Shown one piece after another: positions 16,728 through 25,499 of a stretch of DNA of 64,000 bases; position 1 is the stretch's first letter, and each line of letters opens with the position of its first letter. The notes under the pieces were generated by a model. The model had not been told where the DNA came from. It saw nothing but the letters and a program-made list of their open reading frames with translations, and ran no database searches. Source of the stretch: Gammaproteobacteria bacterium (GTDB taxonomy: Bacteria; Pseudomonadota; Gammaproteobacteria; Pseudomonadales; JAUIET01). The DNA is taken from assembly GCA_030429735.1 (NCBI GenBank), contig JAUIET010000001.1:496001-560000 (forward strand). The letters run 5' to 3'. The position numbers were made by a program, and so were the translations under genes.

Positions 16728-18446
16728 CTAATTGTAGTGCTTTTTGATTGCCTTCCAATTGTCCATCGCAGTGATGCCGCCGTTCTTGGTATAGCCTTTC
16801 ATCGGAAATGCCATGTATCGAGCTTGCCAGTCTTTCTTGCCACCTTTTCTCTCGCCATTCAAAGCCTGACCAATCACTTGTTTTTGAACTTTAGCGGTGG
16901 AGGCGATGTGAGCATCGGCAGTAGCCTTACCTGCTACTTCCTTAAGCATGGCATTAATGGCCTGCTTGTCGCGCATCAGATCAAAGAACGCATCATCGGG
17001 TTGCCACTGGTTGGCCATGTCCACACACAGCATATGACCCAAGGCCTCAACCATTGCGCTCCCACATGGTAAGGTTTCGGCAACAGCAAATGTCAGAATG
17101 CGCGCAACGTCATCTTCACTTAAAGACAGCAGGGTCCCAAACAAGGCATGCAGGTCGTGTGGTTGCTCCCAATCCCCTTTGGCAGGTACAAGCGAATTTT
17201 GATCATTACCATCTATGCCAAGAAGACTGAATATCTGTTTGCGTTCTTCGGCAAATAGTTCTTCGGCTTTGTTATCTTGCAAGGAATCCGCAATCTTGTC
17301 AGAGGTTGCTTTTTGCGGATCAGCCTGTACCGTCCACAAAGATGAACCCGCAATTATCTGGGCAACTGCCAAGCGCAAGGCGACTCCAGTGTGACGTAGC
17401 AACTGGCTCCGAACCGCGCTATGACGATGCAGATCAAGATAATTTTGCATGGCTTGCGTGATTTCCGGTTTGGCCGGCGGTTGATTTGTGTCGCCCTCTC
17501 CGTCCTTTCCTTTCTTGGCTTTCGCATGCACAGCTTGGCGCGACAATTGGCCTTCGTAGAAAGAGACTTCTCCATCGTGCGATGCACTAATATAGACCTT
17601 ACCGCCATCTTTCTTGGCCGTGTCCAAATAGTCATAGGCAGGAAAATATTCGCCGATCTCCAGCACGATCACTTCGCTCCATCCATCCGCCAGATAGTTT
17701 TCCTTGGCTTTTGCTATCGCTTGGTTTTGCAGTGTCCAGAATTTCGACGCATCATCAAAATAGCTGTCCTCACCAAATAGATCGGTGACAATTCCACCTT
17801 CATAAGTGGAGACATCAAACAGCGCGTTGGACACTGGTATGTTTGCGCCACCAAACAGCCAGCTTTTGAGCTGGTAGCCTTCGGGGGCATAATATTCGTC
17901 ACTACGAAGTAAATCCAACCATGCCTTTTGTTGCTTTTTGGTCGCCATGGTCAGAATGCGCAAAGTTTCAGGTTCGATATCACCCTTCGAATAAGCCGTT
18001 AAGATAGGCGATATTAGATTGGCAATCGCCAAGCGTTGTGTCACCAGCTTTTTTGTCACGCCAAACTGACTGGCAATATCGTCACTGCTTAAACCTTGCT
18101 TGATGAGTTGAGCGAAAGCTCTATATTGATCGATTTCATCCATCGGCAATCGCGCAATGTTTTCGGCGAGTGATGCCTCCACGGCTTTGACATCATCACC
18201 CTCGCTCATCACCAGACACGGCACAGGTTCTTTGACGCCTTCCTCGGCAAGCTGTTCAAGCGCATGATAGCGTCTTTGCCCTGCGACAATTTCAAAGCCT
18301 TCGCAGTTTTTGCGAACTAATAAAGGCTGAATAAGGCCAAGTGAGCGAATGCTCGGCACAAGATCGCTGGTTTCCTTGGCGCGTTTTTTACGCACATTAA
18401 GCGGTGCGGGTTTCAGATTTTCTAATTCGATATGTTGTAGTTCCAT
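16728..18446 (-). CDS. ParB/Spo0J-type partition protein
   Basis: 572 residues. An N-terminal ParB nuclease-fold domain (about 1-100) has the GQRRYHALEQL motif, then a helix-turn-helix segment (SSDDIASQFGVTKKLVTQRLAIANL, about 119-143). The long C-terminal part is not assigned. This version is typical of plasmids and integrative elements and is much longer than chromosomal ParB. No ParA gene is next to it, so it may act in maintenance or gene control of the excised element and not in classical partition. Confidence 0.88.
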   Translation of the reverse strand: MELQHIELENLKPAPLNVRKKRAKETSDLVPSIRSLGLIQPLLVRKNCEGFEIVAGQRRYHALEQLAEEGVKEPVPCLVMSEGDDVKAVEASLAENIARLPMDEIDQYRAFAQLIKQGLSSDDIASQFGVTKKLVTQRLAIANLISPILTAYSKGDIEPETLRILTMATKKQQKAWLDLLRSDEYYAPEGYQLKSWLFGGANIPVSNALFDVSTYEGGIVTDLFGEDSYFDDASKFWTLQNQAIAKAKENYLADGWSEVIVLEIGEYFPAYDYLDTAKKDGGKVYISASHDGEVSFYEGQLSRQAVHAKAKKGKDGEGDTNQPPAKPEITQAMQNYLDLHRHSAVRSQLLRHTGVALRLAVAQIIAGSSLWTVQADPQKATSDKIADSLQDNKAEELFAEERKQIFSLLGIDGNDQNSLVPAKGDWEQPHDLHALFGTLLSLSEDDVARILTFAVAETLPCGSAMVEALGHMLCVDMANQWQPDDAFFDLMRDKQAINAMLKEVAGKATADAHIASTAKVQKQVIGQALNGERKGGKKDWQARYMAFPMKGYTKNGGITAMDNWKAIKKHYN

Positions 18447-18503
18447 GATATTTCCTTTCAGGGTCTTTTAAGTTTTGACGGTAGCGGAATTGCCACCTCG
18501 AAA

Positions 18504-18530
18504 CCCCCGCTTGTTACTATTTTGCGGGGG
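18504..18530 (-). terminator. Hairpin between ardA-like and parB-like genes
   Basis: Perfect CCCCCGC/GCGGGGG stem with a 13-base loop, 20 bases beyond the ArdA-like stop on the minus strand. The T tail is short (TTT), so termination may be partial and ParB could be read through. Confidence 0.4.
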
Positions 18531-18549
18531 CTTGAAGCTGGTCAGTCCG

Positions 18550-19041
18550 CTACCCGCACGAATAAATCAAGCGTTCGCCATTTATCACGGTGTCGCTGTA
18601 TTCAATTTCCAAGTCACGCGCGATAACGTCATAGTCGATGTAAGACGCGAGGCTTTCAGGGACGTTACCAAAGAGACCCTCATCGACAAATCGAAAGGCT
18701 AAGTCACGGTAACTGTCTTCCTCATAAATAGTGATATCAAAATCACTGGCTTGTGTGTCAGCGTTGAAGTCATACCCGCATTCCCCAACCGCAACAATGA
18801 CGTGGATTTTTTCCCACTCTTCCCATTCATCAACACAAGCAAAATACTGCGCCAGATTGGCTTGACTGATATCAATCGCTTTGGCCAGATCACAATCAAT
18901 GCTGTCGCCATCAATAAACTGGATTTCAAATTCTTCAACTGGATCGCCATAGCTATTTTTTGAGGGCTTTGGCTTGTCGATCGTATTCTTCGATTGAAGA
19001 AAAATAAAAGCCTGTCGCCGATATGTCGTAAGGCTGTGCAT
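18550..19041 (-). CDS. ArdA-like antirestriction protein
   Basis: 163 residues and acidic, as expected for a DNA mimic. The C-terminal half follows the ArdA pattern: acidic ECGYDFN region, RDLAFRFVDEGLFGNVPES, IDYDVIARDLEIEY (137-150) and a final GERLIYSC. ArdA proteins mimic B-DNA and block type I restriction enzymes, protecting a mobile element as it enters a new host. It lies just upstream of ParB in the element's core region. The N-terminal third is less conserved. Confidence 0.75.
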   Translation of the reverse strand: MHSLTTYRRQAFIFLQSKNTIDKPKPSKNSYGDPVEEFEIQFIDGDSIDCDLAKAIDISQANLAQYFACVDEWEEWEKIHVIVAVGECGYDFNADTQASDFDITIYEEDSYRDLAFRFVDEGLFGNVPESLASYIDYDVIARDLEIEYSDTVINGERLIYSCG

Positions 19042-19152
19042 GTAATATCAATGTCACTGGTTCAACTCCCAAACTTGTTTCAAGGTTTCAATCACGCTTG
19101 GAGAGTTCTTTGTTAAACACCTCCCGCGCATGAACCCTTGCCCAGCGGCGAG

Positions 19153-19217
19153 CGTCCAAACAAAAAAAAAGGAGACAAGTTGCGCCGGGCCAAGCACGGC
19201 GCATCCTTTTTTGGACG
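19153..19217. terminator. Nested inverted repeat, likely bidirectional terminator
   Basis: Outer arms CGTCC...GGACG, an A stretch paired with TTTTTT, GGA/TCC, and an inner GC hairpin. Either strand gives a GC stem followed by T residues. It separates the ArdA/ParB unit from sequences to the right. Confidence 0.55.
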
Positions 19218-19383
19218 AGAGATCAAACCTTTCCGGGGATGTGTCCATCATTTTTGTGGGGGACCGCTTAGCCCTTCCCCATGAGCGTCAGCGAACGGCT
19301 GGAAGGTCTTGCGGGTAAAAATGATTGACACACAGTGCCAGCGTCGCCGGATTTGATATAAGCTGGTATTGGGGTTCGAGCGC

Positions 19384-19434
19384 AGGTCAGCTGACCTTGC
19401 GCGTCAATTGAAGAGAAGCGGCAGGCATGCCGCT
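19384..19434. promoter_or_regulatory. Pair of palindromes, candidate protein-binding site
   Basis: Perfect 14-bp palindrome at 19384-19397, then a 7-bp hairpin with a four-base loop at 19417-19434. The first is a typical dimer-binding operator or parS-like site; the second could be a nick-region hairpin. Assignment is open. Confidence 0.35.
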
Positions 19435-19696
19435 ACAAACCTATTTTTATTGGGGTTCTTTAAGAATTGAGGCCGGGTACCACCGCTGTACGAGAAATGT
19501 CTTTGGCCTACTGTCAAGCATAGTAATATTCAAGTCTGTTCTATTGAACGGCCTCAGCAGAATCGTCGATCGAGAATTGACCCTTCTCCGATCCGTTGCT
19601 CGATATAGGATAGTGCAAAAATCGTACCATACACAAAACACCGGCCTTTCTGATTTTCAGACTCTAACTACAAAAACCATGTCTTGATGAACACTA

Positions 19697-20293
19697 TTAA
19701 CTGCTTTGGGAGTGATCTTGCTCCCAAATAGGAACGAAATGCAGTCCCGTCAAACCAGACAATTCGTATTTCATCTTAAAATCCATATCTTCGTCTGAAA
19801 ACACCCCTGAGAGTATCAACATCTCGGTTAGCACCGTCTCGGGTATCTTAAACGCCGAACAGCCAGGCAACCTTTCTTCCACAAAAATATATTCTTCAAT
19901 ACCGAGCTTTTGGTTTGTTTTCCCATCGACACGCCATGTAGTTCTTCCTTTGTCGAGACAATTGACACATTCCAGGATATTCCAAATGAAATAATCTTCC
20001 TCGCAATCCTCTATATTAACTGGCAGGAGCTCTCCTGAGTAATAGACGATTGATTTAAGTGACTCTACAGCACGTTCACTAATCACAAAAACGCCGTCCA
20101 ATAAACCGAAAAAGTCTGGCCTAGGTAACAACGGATTTAGAACCCAAAATTCTACGGGCATCCAAGTCTCTTGATGCTTCGTAGTATCGAACTTTCTCCA
20201 TAATTCGACAGCCAGTTCATCAGAAAACTTTAAGAGTTGGTAGTCGTCTACGAGTGCAACAGGTCGATATATTTTAGTTTTATCAGTAGCCAT
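19697..20293 (-). CDS. Imm11-like (DUF1629) immunity protein
   Basis: 198 residues, cytosolic. Motifs MPVEFWVLNP, RPDFFGLLDGVFVISERAVESLK (71-93) and FIWNILECVNCLD (125-137) follow the pattern of Imm11/DUF1629 immunity proteins of polymorphic-toxin systems. It lies 98 bases downstream of the AHH-nuclease gene on the same strand, the usual toxin-then-immunity order. It would bind and block the nuclease in the producing cell. Confidence 0.75.
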   Translation of the reverse strand: MATDKTKIYRPVALVDDYQLLKFSDELAVELWRKFDTTKHQETWMPVEFWVLNPLLPRPDFFGLLDGVFVISERAVESLKSIVYYSGELLPVNIEDCEEDYFIWNILECVNCLDKGRTTWRVDGKTNQKLGIEEYIFVEERLPGCSAFKIPETVLTEMLILSGVFSDEDMDFKMKYELSGLTGLHFVPIWEQDHSQSS

Positions 20294-20391
20294 GAAATAT
20301 GTAGAATCTAAGATTATTCTTTAAAGTGTATTGAATTAGTATCTCAAGGTCTACAGTTTGTGGCTCTCATATTGAGTCGATGCCTTCTAGT

Positions 20392-21984
20392 TTAAAAAAA
20401 TGTATTGCTGAGTAGATCACTTCTAATGGCCGCTAACTCTGCACGAACTGCCGCTCTTCTCGCTATGATATTTGAACCAGCTTGCAGTTCCGCCTGGTTA
20501 AGTCGATTGAAGACCATTATTTCGTATGCATTCGTGTACGTAGCAGAGTGATGAGTAACAGTCCTAGTAGCAGAAAGCTTGGCAGATGTACTGCCGTGTG
20601 GAAGAGGCACTCCATTAGCAGCATGATCTATTCTAACCCCATTCCGGGATATAATTTGTCTAGAAAGCACAGATTGTTGTGTGCGCCCCTTTATTGGCAC
20701 GATATGGTGAGGCACCCAACCTTCTGGCACTTCGTAACCATGCCTCTCTAGGTTTTTGCGCAATGTTTTTGCGCTTCCTCCTTCACCAGCTTTTGGGGAT
20801 TTTTCGCCATTTCCTTCAGGGTCATCTGGATTAAAACCAGGTGGAGGAAATCCAAATGTATCTGGATCATCACCTCCGCTCATCTCAGCTAACACCAAAG
20901 TCGGCGCGTTGGGGACCTGAACCATTCCGTTGTCGCTCGGCGTAAGCCAAGGAGTTGAATTGGAAGTTAAAATAACTGGAATAAGAATCTGCGATACTGT
21001 AACTGCATCACTAAAATCTAACTCACCTGAGGCTACCGCACTCGCCAATATAAGCCCCATTCTTGCCAACGCCGCCTCGGAAATAACTCCGGTAACTCTC
21101 GGCAGAATAACTGACAGAGGATGAGCCGTCGCATTGTTGGCTACGACATTGTCATAACAAGTTGTACCGCAATCCTTTATACCATTATCGTCTTCAATCA
21201 TGAGCTCTCCGTCAGTAACATCGGCAAGCCCATTTACTAGCTCAACATATGGATCAAAGTTGTTCGTTGTCTGAAACTCGCAATCGACTACAACACTAAC
21301 CTGGAAGCCAAAAAACAAATCAAATAGATCAAAACCCAGGTCTTGAAGTAAAGCTGCGCTGACTGTGTCAGTCGCAGACACTATCGCTCCACCATTACAA
21401 GTGATGGTGGCATTCTCCATAAAAGTCGTCTCGGGCCTAGAGAGCGTTCTGTAGTACAAATCTGCTAAGTTTTGCAAATCTTCATCTACCGGTAAAAGCT
21501 TAAGTGGTGTAGCGCCGGTAACCGGAGATGCATAGATAATAAGCTCATTGATATCAGTCGAAAAAATATCAATAACATCTGTTGCAAGCTCGACAACTAA
21601 GTCCAATGCCCCATCAAAATTAAAATCATCTAGCGATAAATTAGTGTCTGATTCAGGCCATAGTCTGTAATCCTCTTTCTCTTCTGGAGTAATATTGTCA
21701 ACCTGATGGAAGGTTCCGTCCTGCTGCTGCTCCAATATGAACTCACCGGCGGTTAGGTCTGCTGATTCACCATTCTCAAATTCCCCAACCACGATCGGAG
21801 TCGCGATATTCCCATGTAGAAAAACGACTTTTGTTTTATTGGCAGTCACAAAGAGGTCGGTCATACCGTCCCCGTTGTGATCGCCCATGCGGGCTACATA
21901 TCTATCACTAAAGGAGCCTGCAGAAACAGCGCTGCTCAATATTGAGAGTCCTATTATGAACATGGTGTGAGTTAGTAGTCTCAT
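20392..21984 (-). CDS. Secreted VCBS/FG-GAP protein with C-terminal AHH nuclease toxin
   Basis: 530 residues. A signal peptide (about 1-22, ending SAVSAGS) is followed by Ca-binding FG-GAP-like turns (DHNGDGMTDLFV, FNFDGALDLVV), a middle region and, after a Gly/Pro-rich linker (about 375-400), an AHH-type HNH nuclease domain: WVPHHIVPIKG, then GVRIDHAANGVPLP and a late TVTHHSATY motif. AHH domains are DNase/RNase warheads of polymorphic toxins. The first residue of the motif is Pro instead of Ala. The secretion route is presumably Sec plus an unknown release step. It pairs with the Imm11-like gene. Confidence 0.8.
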   Translation of the reverse strand: MRLLTHTMFIIGLSILSSAVSAGSFSDRYVARMGDHNGDGMTDLFVTANKTKVVFLHGNIATPIVVGEFENGESADLTAGEFILEQQQDGTFHQVDNITPEEKEDYRLWPESDTNLSLDDFNFDGALDLVVELATDVIDIFSTDINELIIYASPVTGATPLKLLPVDEDLQNLADLYYRTLSRPETTFMENATITCNGGAIVSATDTVSAALLQDLGFDLFDLFFGFQVSVVVDCEFQTTNNFDPYVELVNGLADVTDGELMIEDDNGIKDCGTTCYDNVVANNATAHPLSVILPRVTGVISEAALARMGLILASAVASGELDFSDAVTVSQILIPVILTSNSTPWLTPSDNGMVQVPNAPTLVLAEMSGGDDPDTFGFPPPGFNPDDPEGNGEKSPKAGEGGSAKTLRKNLERHGYEVPEGWVPHHIVPIKGRTQQSVLSRQIISRNGVRIDHAANGVPLPHGSTSAKLSATRTVTHHSATYTNAYEIMVFNRLNQAELQAGSNIIARRAAVRAELAAIRSDLLSNTFF

Positions 21985-22305
21985 TTTATGTCTGCCTTCA
22001 GTTAAGCGAGCCCACCAGCGCCGCGTAATTTAGTAAATCAATTAGAAAGTTGAAGTAGTTTTAGCTCTATATTTGAATACAGAAACTCTAAGACGGCCTC
22101 ACTTGTCGGTGGCAGCCCTTGCGCTCTAACAAATAGAGGTCAAGGACTGAGCTCAACCACCGACACACCCATCGTAGTCTTATTGCATTCCTGACGCACA
22201 CCCAGGTAACCTTTTCAATTCTAAAAAAAGACAAGGATATCCGGACAGTGAATAACGATTCCGCTCCTGCAGATTGCGGTTGTGAACAAGCTTTAGCTAC
22301 TACAC
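21985..22305. other. Non-coding region with a strong multi-stem hairpin
   Basis: No gene seen. It carries the 62-base structure at 22104-22165 described separately. It lies between the AHH toxin start and the small secreted protein. Confidence 0.5.
22104..22165. repeat. 62-bp imperfect hairpin with 22 paired positions
   Basis: Stacked arms TGTCGGTGG/CCACCGACA, CAG/CTG, CCTTG/CAAGG and CTCTA/TAGAG around a five-base loop, with small bulges on one side. There is no T run, so a simple terminator is unlikely. It may be a structured RNA in the 5' leader of the toxin gene or a single-strand recombination site. Confidence 0.7.
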
Positions 22306-22656
22306 CTATTCAATTTTTACTGAGAAACCGTCATTGCAGTCATTACTCAACGTATACAGCGTCACAGTAGAGCCAGCTACTGCAGCAGCAGTTACGAGAG
22401 TAAAATTTCGCTCATACTGTGCGGGAGAAGGGTGAGTGGCGATTAGATAGCCAATTTGAATTGGCGCACTTTGATTGGTATTGCCACCGCAGGGTGTTCC
22501 GGTCCAACCTGGCTTCAAAGTCACGAAGTAATTGTCACCGGTCAAGTAAGAGTTAAGTACCGAATCCACCTCGCCTCTTACCGAGGCGGCCTTCAGATTC
22601 ATAGACATTCCAAAAACAAACAAACATAAAATAGAATTTATACACTTTTTCATCAC
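22306..22656 (-). CDS. Small secreted protein of unknown function
   Basis: 116 residues with a signal peptide (about 1-23, ending NLKAA). The mature part is beta-rich with two Cys (in TPCGG and DCND) that could form a disulfide. No family is recognised. It lies 20 bases after another small secreted protein on the same strand, upstream of the AHH toxin, and may be part of that toxin locus. Confidence 0.55.
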   Translation of the reverse strand: MMKKCINSILCLFVFGMSMNLKAASVRGEVDSVLNSYLTGDNYFVTLKPGWTGTPCGGNTNQSAPIQIGYLIATHPSPAQYERNFTLVTAAAVAGSTVTLYTLSNDCNDGFSVKIE

Positions 22657-22676
22657 GATATCACCTCTAACTTTCT

Positions 22677-22937
22677 TTACTTCTCAGATTCATTAAATTT
22701 GTTTCTTCGTGTACTAGATTCAACGATCTCGGCACAAGAAATCTGCTCATAGTTGCCGTACTTAACGTCTTCGCTCTGGACTCGCTTTGCTTTCTCACAC
22801 GCCTTATTTAGCTTTTTTCTTACCTCAGTTTTTTCCGACACAGTTAGCGATCTCTCAGTCTGCGAAAATGCGGGATGCGATAACGCCGCAATGAATGCAA
22901 CTAAAACTAAGTGGAAAGAGTATCGTTTTGCTTTCAT
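22677..22937 (-). CDS. Small secreted basic protein of unknown function
   Basis: 86 residues with a signal peptide (about 1-25, ending HPAFSQ) and a charged helical mature part with two Cys. It resembles the many small periplasmic proteins of marine Gammaproteobacteria but no family is assigned. It is the promoter-proximal gene of a pair with the next secreted protein. Confidence 0.5.
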   Translation of the reverse strand: MKAKRYSFHLVLVAFIAALSHPAFSQTERSLTVSEKTEVRKKLNKACEKAKRVQSEDVKYGNYEQISCAEIVESSTRRNKFNESEK

Positions 22938-23177
22938 ACTGATTATTTCCTATTCGTTTGCTTGATTAATAGAACTACAAACAACTTAATGCTTGATCTG
23001 AAGCGCAATTGAAACACAATGCAAACCCTGATTTAGCTCAGTTTCTACGGAGAAACGCCCAATATCATCGTAAAGCTAGATATAGCTCGATACTTCAATA
23101 TCGATCAATGCTGCGTCTTAACATTTTCAATCAGGGCTGCGAAAGTTACTGCCTGAAAGATAAGAAGCGTTAGATTG

Positions 23178-23609
23178 CTAGCTAATCTCGAACTCGAGTT
23201 GCGCTAGTAGCTTTCTTTTATAGTCGCGCATACTTATCCCCATTATCGACTTGAAAGTACGACGCATCGTGGATTCGCTAGCTATTCCAACTTTGGAGCA
23301 AACCAAGCTTGCCGGTATATTGCTTTTCTCAATAATTCTCGCTGCCGAGATTACTTTTTGCGCGGCGATCCAGCGATGAAGATTTTGCCCTGTGGCTCGC
23401 TTAAAGTATTCAGACAAATGATTTGGTGTTACTGCCACTAGCTCAGCAAGCGTGTTAACAGTCACTCGCTCTTCCATTCTGCTTAATACGTAAGATTGAA
23501 TCTTTTTTATACGCTTGTCGTACCTAAGAACATGTTCACTAATTCGATACTCACTCTCTATCGACGAAACGAGGTCATTGGCCATTTTTAACTTCCATTT
23601 AATTTTCAA
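23178..23609 (-). CDS. AraC-family transcriptional regulator, short form
   Basis: 143 residues. The C-terminal 100 residues form the two helix-turn-helix AraC/XylS DNA-binding domain (VTVNTLAELVAVTPNHLSEY for the first, IPASLVCSKVGIASESTMRR for the second). The N-terminus is only about 35 residues, with no sensing domain, so it may be a stand-alone binder or a shortened regulator. It is upstream of, and on the same strand as, the small secreted genes and the toxin, and may control them. Confidence 0.88.
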   Translation of the reverse strand: MKIKWKLKMANDLVSSIESEYRISEHVLRYDKRIKKIQSYVLSRMEERVTVNTLAELVAVTPNHLSEYFKRATGQNLHRWIAAQKVISAARIIEKSNIPASLVCSKVGIASESTMRRTFKSIMGISMRDYKRKLLAQLEFEIS

Positions 23610-24202
23610 CGAGAAATGTTTTAAGAACTACCTATTTCTACCCAACCAAAATGAGGCGCGAGGATCATAACGGATAATTGTAGGCGTGTAGATATGCAAA
23701 CAAATTTATTTGCTTTAATGATCGTTTGAATCAAGAACAGTAGTATTATTAGTCTGCCAAGGTTTTCGAGGTTAACCAACGCTGTATCTTCCTATATCAG
23801 ACAATAACTTTGTTGCCTCTTAAGGTGTGTTAGGATTTCAATGGAAGTACATGTAAGTACACTGGTAGTCTCGTGGCCGGAAACTAGCTAGCTCCCGCCG
23901 GTAAGTTCCATCGTTTACGAATTACACTAGATTCAGTGATCGCGGCTGTGATCTTCAAATTATTAGGCAGTTAATGTGGGAGCTTGATTTGCCTGCCGGA
24001 CTACGGCAAGTGTGGTGCAGGAAACGATATGCAGTCTACCGCGTTAGCGCTCGCAAGATTTTTCTCCTAGAGGGCCATTTGGTTCGTCTTGGTACCGCTC
24101 TAAGGAATATTTTTTCGAGGTTGTGGAAACGTTGGCTCAGTTTTATTTTATTTGGGTACTTGCTGTTTCCGCAAATCAATTCATGGCTGCAGCCGAATTG
24201 TG
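23610..24202. other. 593-bp region without a supported gene
   Basis: An open frame on the plus strand (23974-24237) has no family features and no ribosome-binding site, and overlaps the end of the next gene. Small dyads such as TGGCCGGAAAC and CTAGCTAG are present. I see nothing else. Confidence 0.4.
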
Positions 24203-24931
24203 TCAAGGAATCATCGCAGTGCGGATACTACTTTTGACAGCTTTTACTGGCGAAATGGCAGACTGCTCGGCAGTATTGGTTGTGACGGATGCTTCCGTCG
24301 CTTCAATCCCGGGAGTATGTTCACGCACTCTGCCAGGCATGACTTCCAACAAGTCATCATCCAGTTCTTCCAACTCCGCTTCCGAAATCTCTCCTTCAGA
24401 AACCCGCTCTCGAGCATCATCGAGTTTTTGTTGGTACTCGAACAGGCCTTCTCGCTCAGCCACTAAATTGGCGCGTTCCTCTAAGCCGCGACTGAATGAC
24501 TTCCAAGTGGGTGCCTTGTTGTCGATCAATTCAAAATCAAGCTCATCCGGCGTTACCTCCACACCGTGTTCATCAAAGACTTGCGTTCCATCCTCGGTCT
24601 TGAAGACGCGGCGACCATCCTCCATGACATAGGCTTCAGCCAACATAGCCTCTATGCGCGCATTGACGATATCAAGTTGTTTTTGATTCTCCATGAGGGC
24701 AGTAACAGTGGCAACTTCATAGGCATCGAGTTTTGCTTCGAACTCCCTGATCTGAATCTCGGTCGCCATAACGACCTCCATACCCATCGCTGCAAGATCG
24801 TCTTCCAGTTTTTCGGTGCGCTCGGCGCGTTTTCCCCGATCTTCTCTTGCCTTGATAAACCATTGACGTTGACGCAGCCACTCCGAGTGGCGCGTTTCAT
24901 TACGTCGAAAATGGGTTCCAAGGTTAATCAT
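24203..24931 (-). CDS. Coiled-coil protein of the element core
   Basis: 242 residues. A basic N-terminus (RRNETRHSEWLRQRQWF) is followed by two coiled-coil stretches (about 30-95 and 150-190) and an acidic, disordered C-terminus. Between them lies a beta-rich stretch (RRVFKTEDGTQVFDEHGVEVTPDELDF in two parts, about 107-135). Its start directly abuts the stop of the gene upstream. No family is recognised; position and composition suggest a structural or transfer-related role. Confidence 0.6.
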   Translation of the reverse strand: MINLGTHFRRNETRHSEWLRQRQWFIKAREDRGKRAERTEKLEDDLAAMGMEVVMATEIQIREFEAKLDAYEVATVTALMENQKQLDIVNARIEAMLAEAYVMEDGRRVFKTEDGTQVFDEHGVEVTPDELDFELIDNKAPTWKSFSRGLEERANLVAEREGLFEYQQKLDDARERVSEGEISEAELEELDDDLLEVMPGRVREHTPGIEATEASVTTNTAEQSAISPVKAVKSSIRTAMIP

Positions 24932-25309
24932 TTACGCACCGCACTCTTTCTTTATCAGGACGTATAGCAATGGCTCAACCATTTTCTCTTTATGGCGGGA
25001 GAACCATGCCTCAATTCGACCCCAAGCTTTCTTTGTATCGGCGTGGTACCAATCGTAAATACAATTCATGCCGTCTTTATCCGGCTTGTCCCGCAAATAG
25101 CGAGAATACGCCAGCCCGCCAACAACGCCGGCGATATAGCTATATTGTTCTTTACCATCCATCTTATTCAACACATCGTCAGCCGTTAAGGCTTGCGCCT
25201 CCTCCGGCTTCAGCACCATTACCGCTCCTATAGCGAACATTCCAATCAGAATTAATTTTGCAGGAAATTTGTTAATAACCTCTGAATATCTTGAATATTT
25301 TTCTAACAT
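24932..25309 (-). CDS. Single-helix membrane protein of the element core
   Basis: 125 residues from the ATG at 25309; a TTG at 25360 would add 17 basic residues but would cover the operator-like repeat. One membrane helix or signal (about 17-37, LILIGMFAIGAVMVL, then PEEAQA) is followed by a soluble domain with two Cys. It forms a two-gene unit with the coiled-coil protein downstream. No function assigned. Confidence 0.55.
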   Translation of the reverse strand: MLEKYSRYSEVINKFPAKLILIGMFAIGAVMVLKPEEAQALTADDVLNKMDGKEQYSYIAGVVGGLAYSRYLRDKPDKDGMNCIYDWYHADTKKAWGRIEAWFSRHKEKMVEPLLYVLIKKECGA

Positions 25310-25319
25310 TATCGATCGT

Positions 25320-25350
25320 TTGCGCGTAAGTTTGTTTTGGATACGCGCAA
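25320..25350 (-). promoter_or_regulatory. Operator-like inverted repeat
   Basis: Perfect 9-bp arms TTGCGCGTA/TACGCGCAA separated by 13 bases, immediately before the leftward gene. On the minus strand a TATAAT sequence lies a few bases upstream. The layout is that of a repressor site over a transcription start. Confidence 0.55.
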
Positions 25351-25442
25351 TTTGATACAATTATAAAACAGGAAAGGAAAATCAATGACTTACCAATTGG
25401 TCGCGCAATGATTGCAAGGCCAATTGAGATCGACGCAGAGGG

Positions 25443-25459
25443 GATCAATTTTGTTGATC
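25443..25459. promoter_or_regulatory. GATCAA dyad before the resolvase gene
   Basis: Arms GATCAA/TTGATC spaced by five bases, 41 bases before the resolvase start. It could be a res subsite or an autoregulatory operator. Confidence 0.35.
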
Positions 25460-25499
25460 TCACAGCCCTCCCACTCGACTAGTAAGGCACTGATATACA

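Larger units (their letters stand above)
19042..19696. other. 655-bp non-coding region rich in dyads
   Basis: No supported gene. It holds a long nested inverted repeat at 19153-19217 (outer CGTCC/GGACG, then an A run facing a T run, inner TGCGCCG/CGGCGCA), a perfect 14-bp palindrome AGGTCAGCTGACCT at 19384-19397 and a hairpin AGCGGCA/TGCCGCT at 19417-19434. Next to ParB and ArdA, it could hold a centromere-like, oriT or origin site of the element. Confidence 0.5.

Noticed and set aside
22104-22165. Integron attC site
   Set aside because: The hairpin lacks the RYYYAAC/GTTRRRY ends of attC, and no integron integrase or cassette array is present.
23974-24237. 87-codon plus-strand frame
   Set aside because: No family features and no ribosome-binding site; it overlaps the end of the coiled-coil gene.
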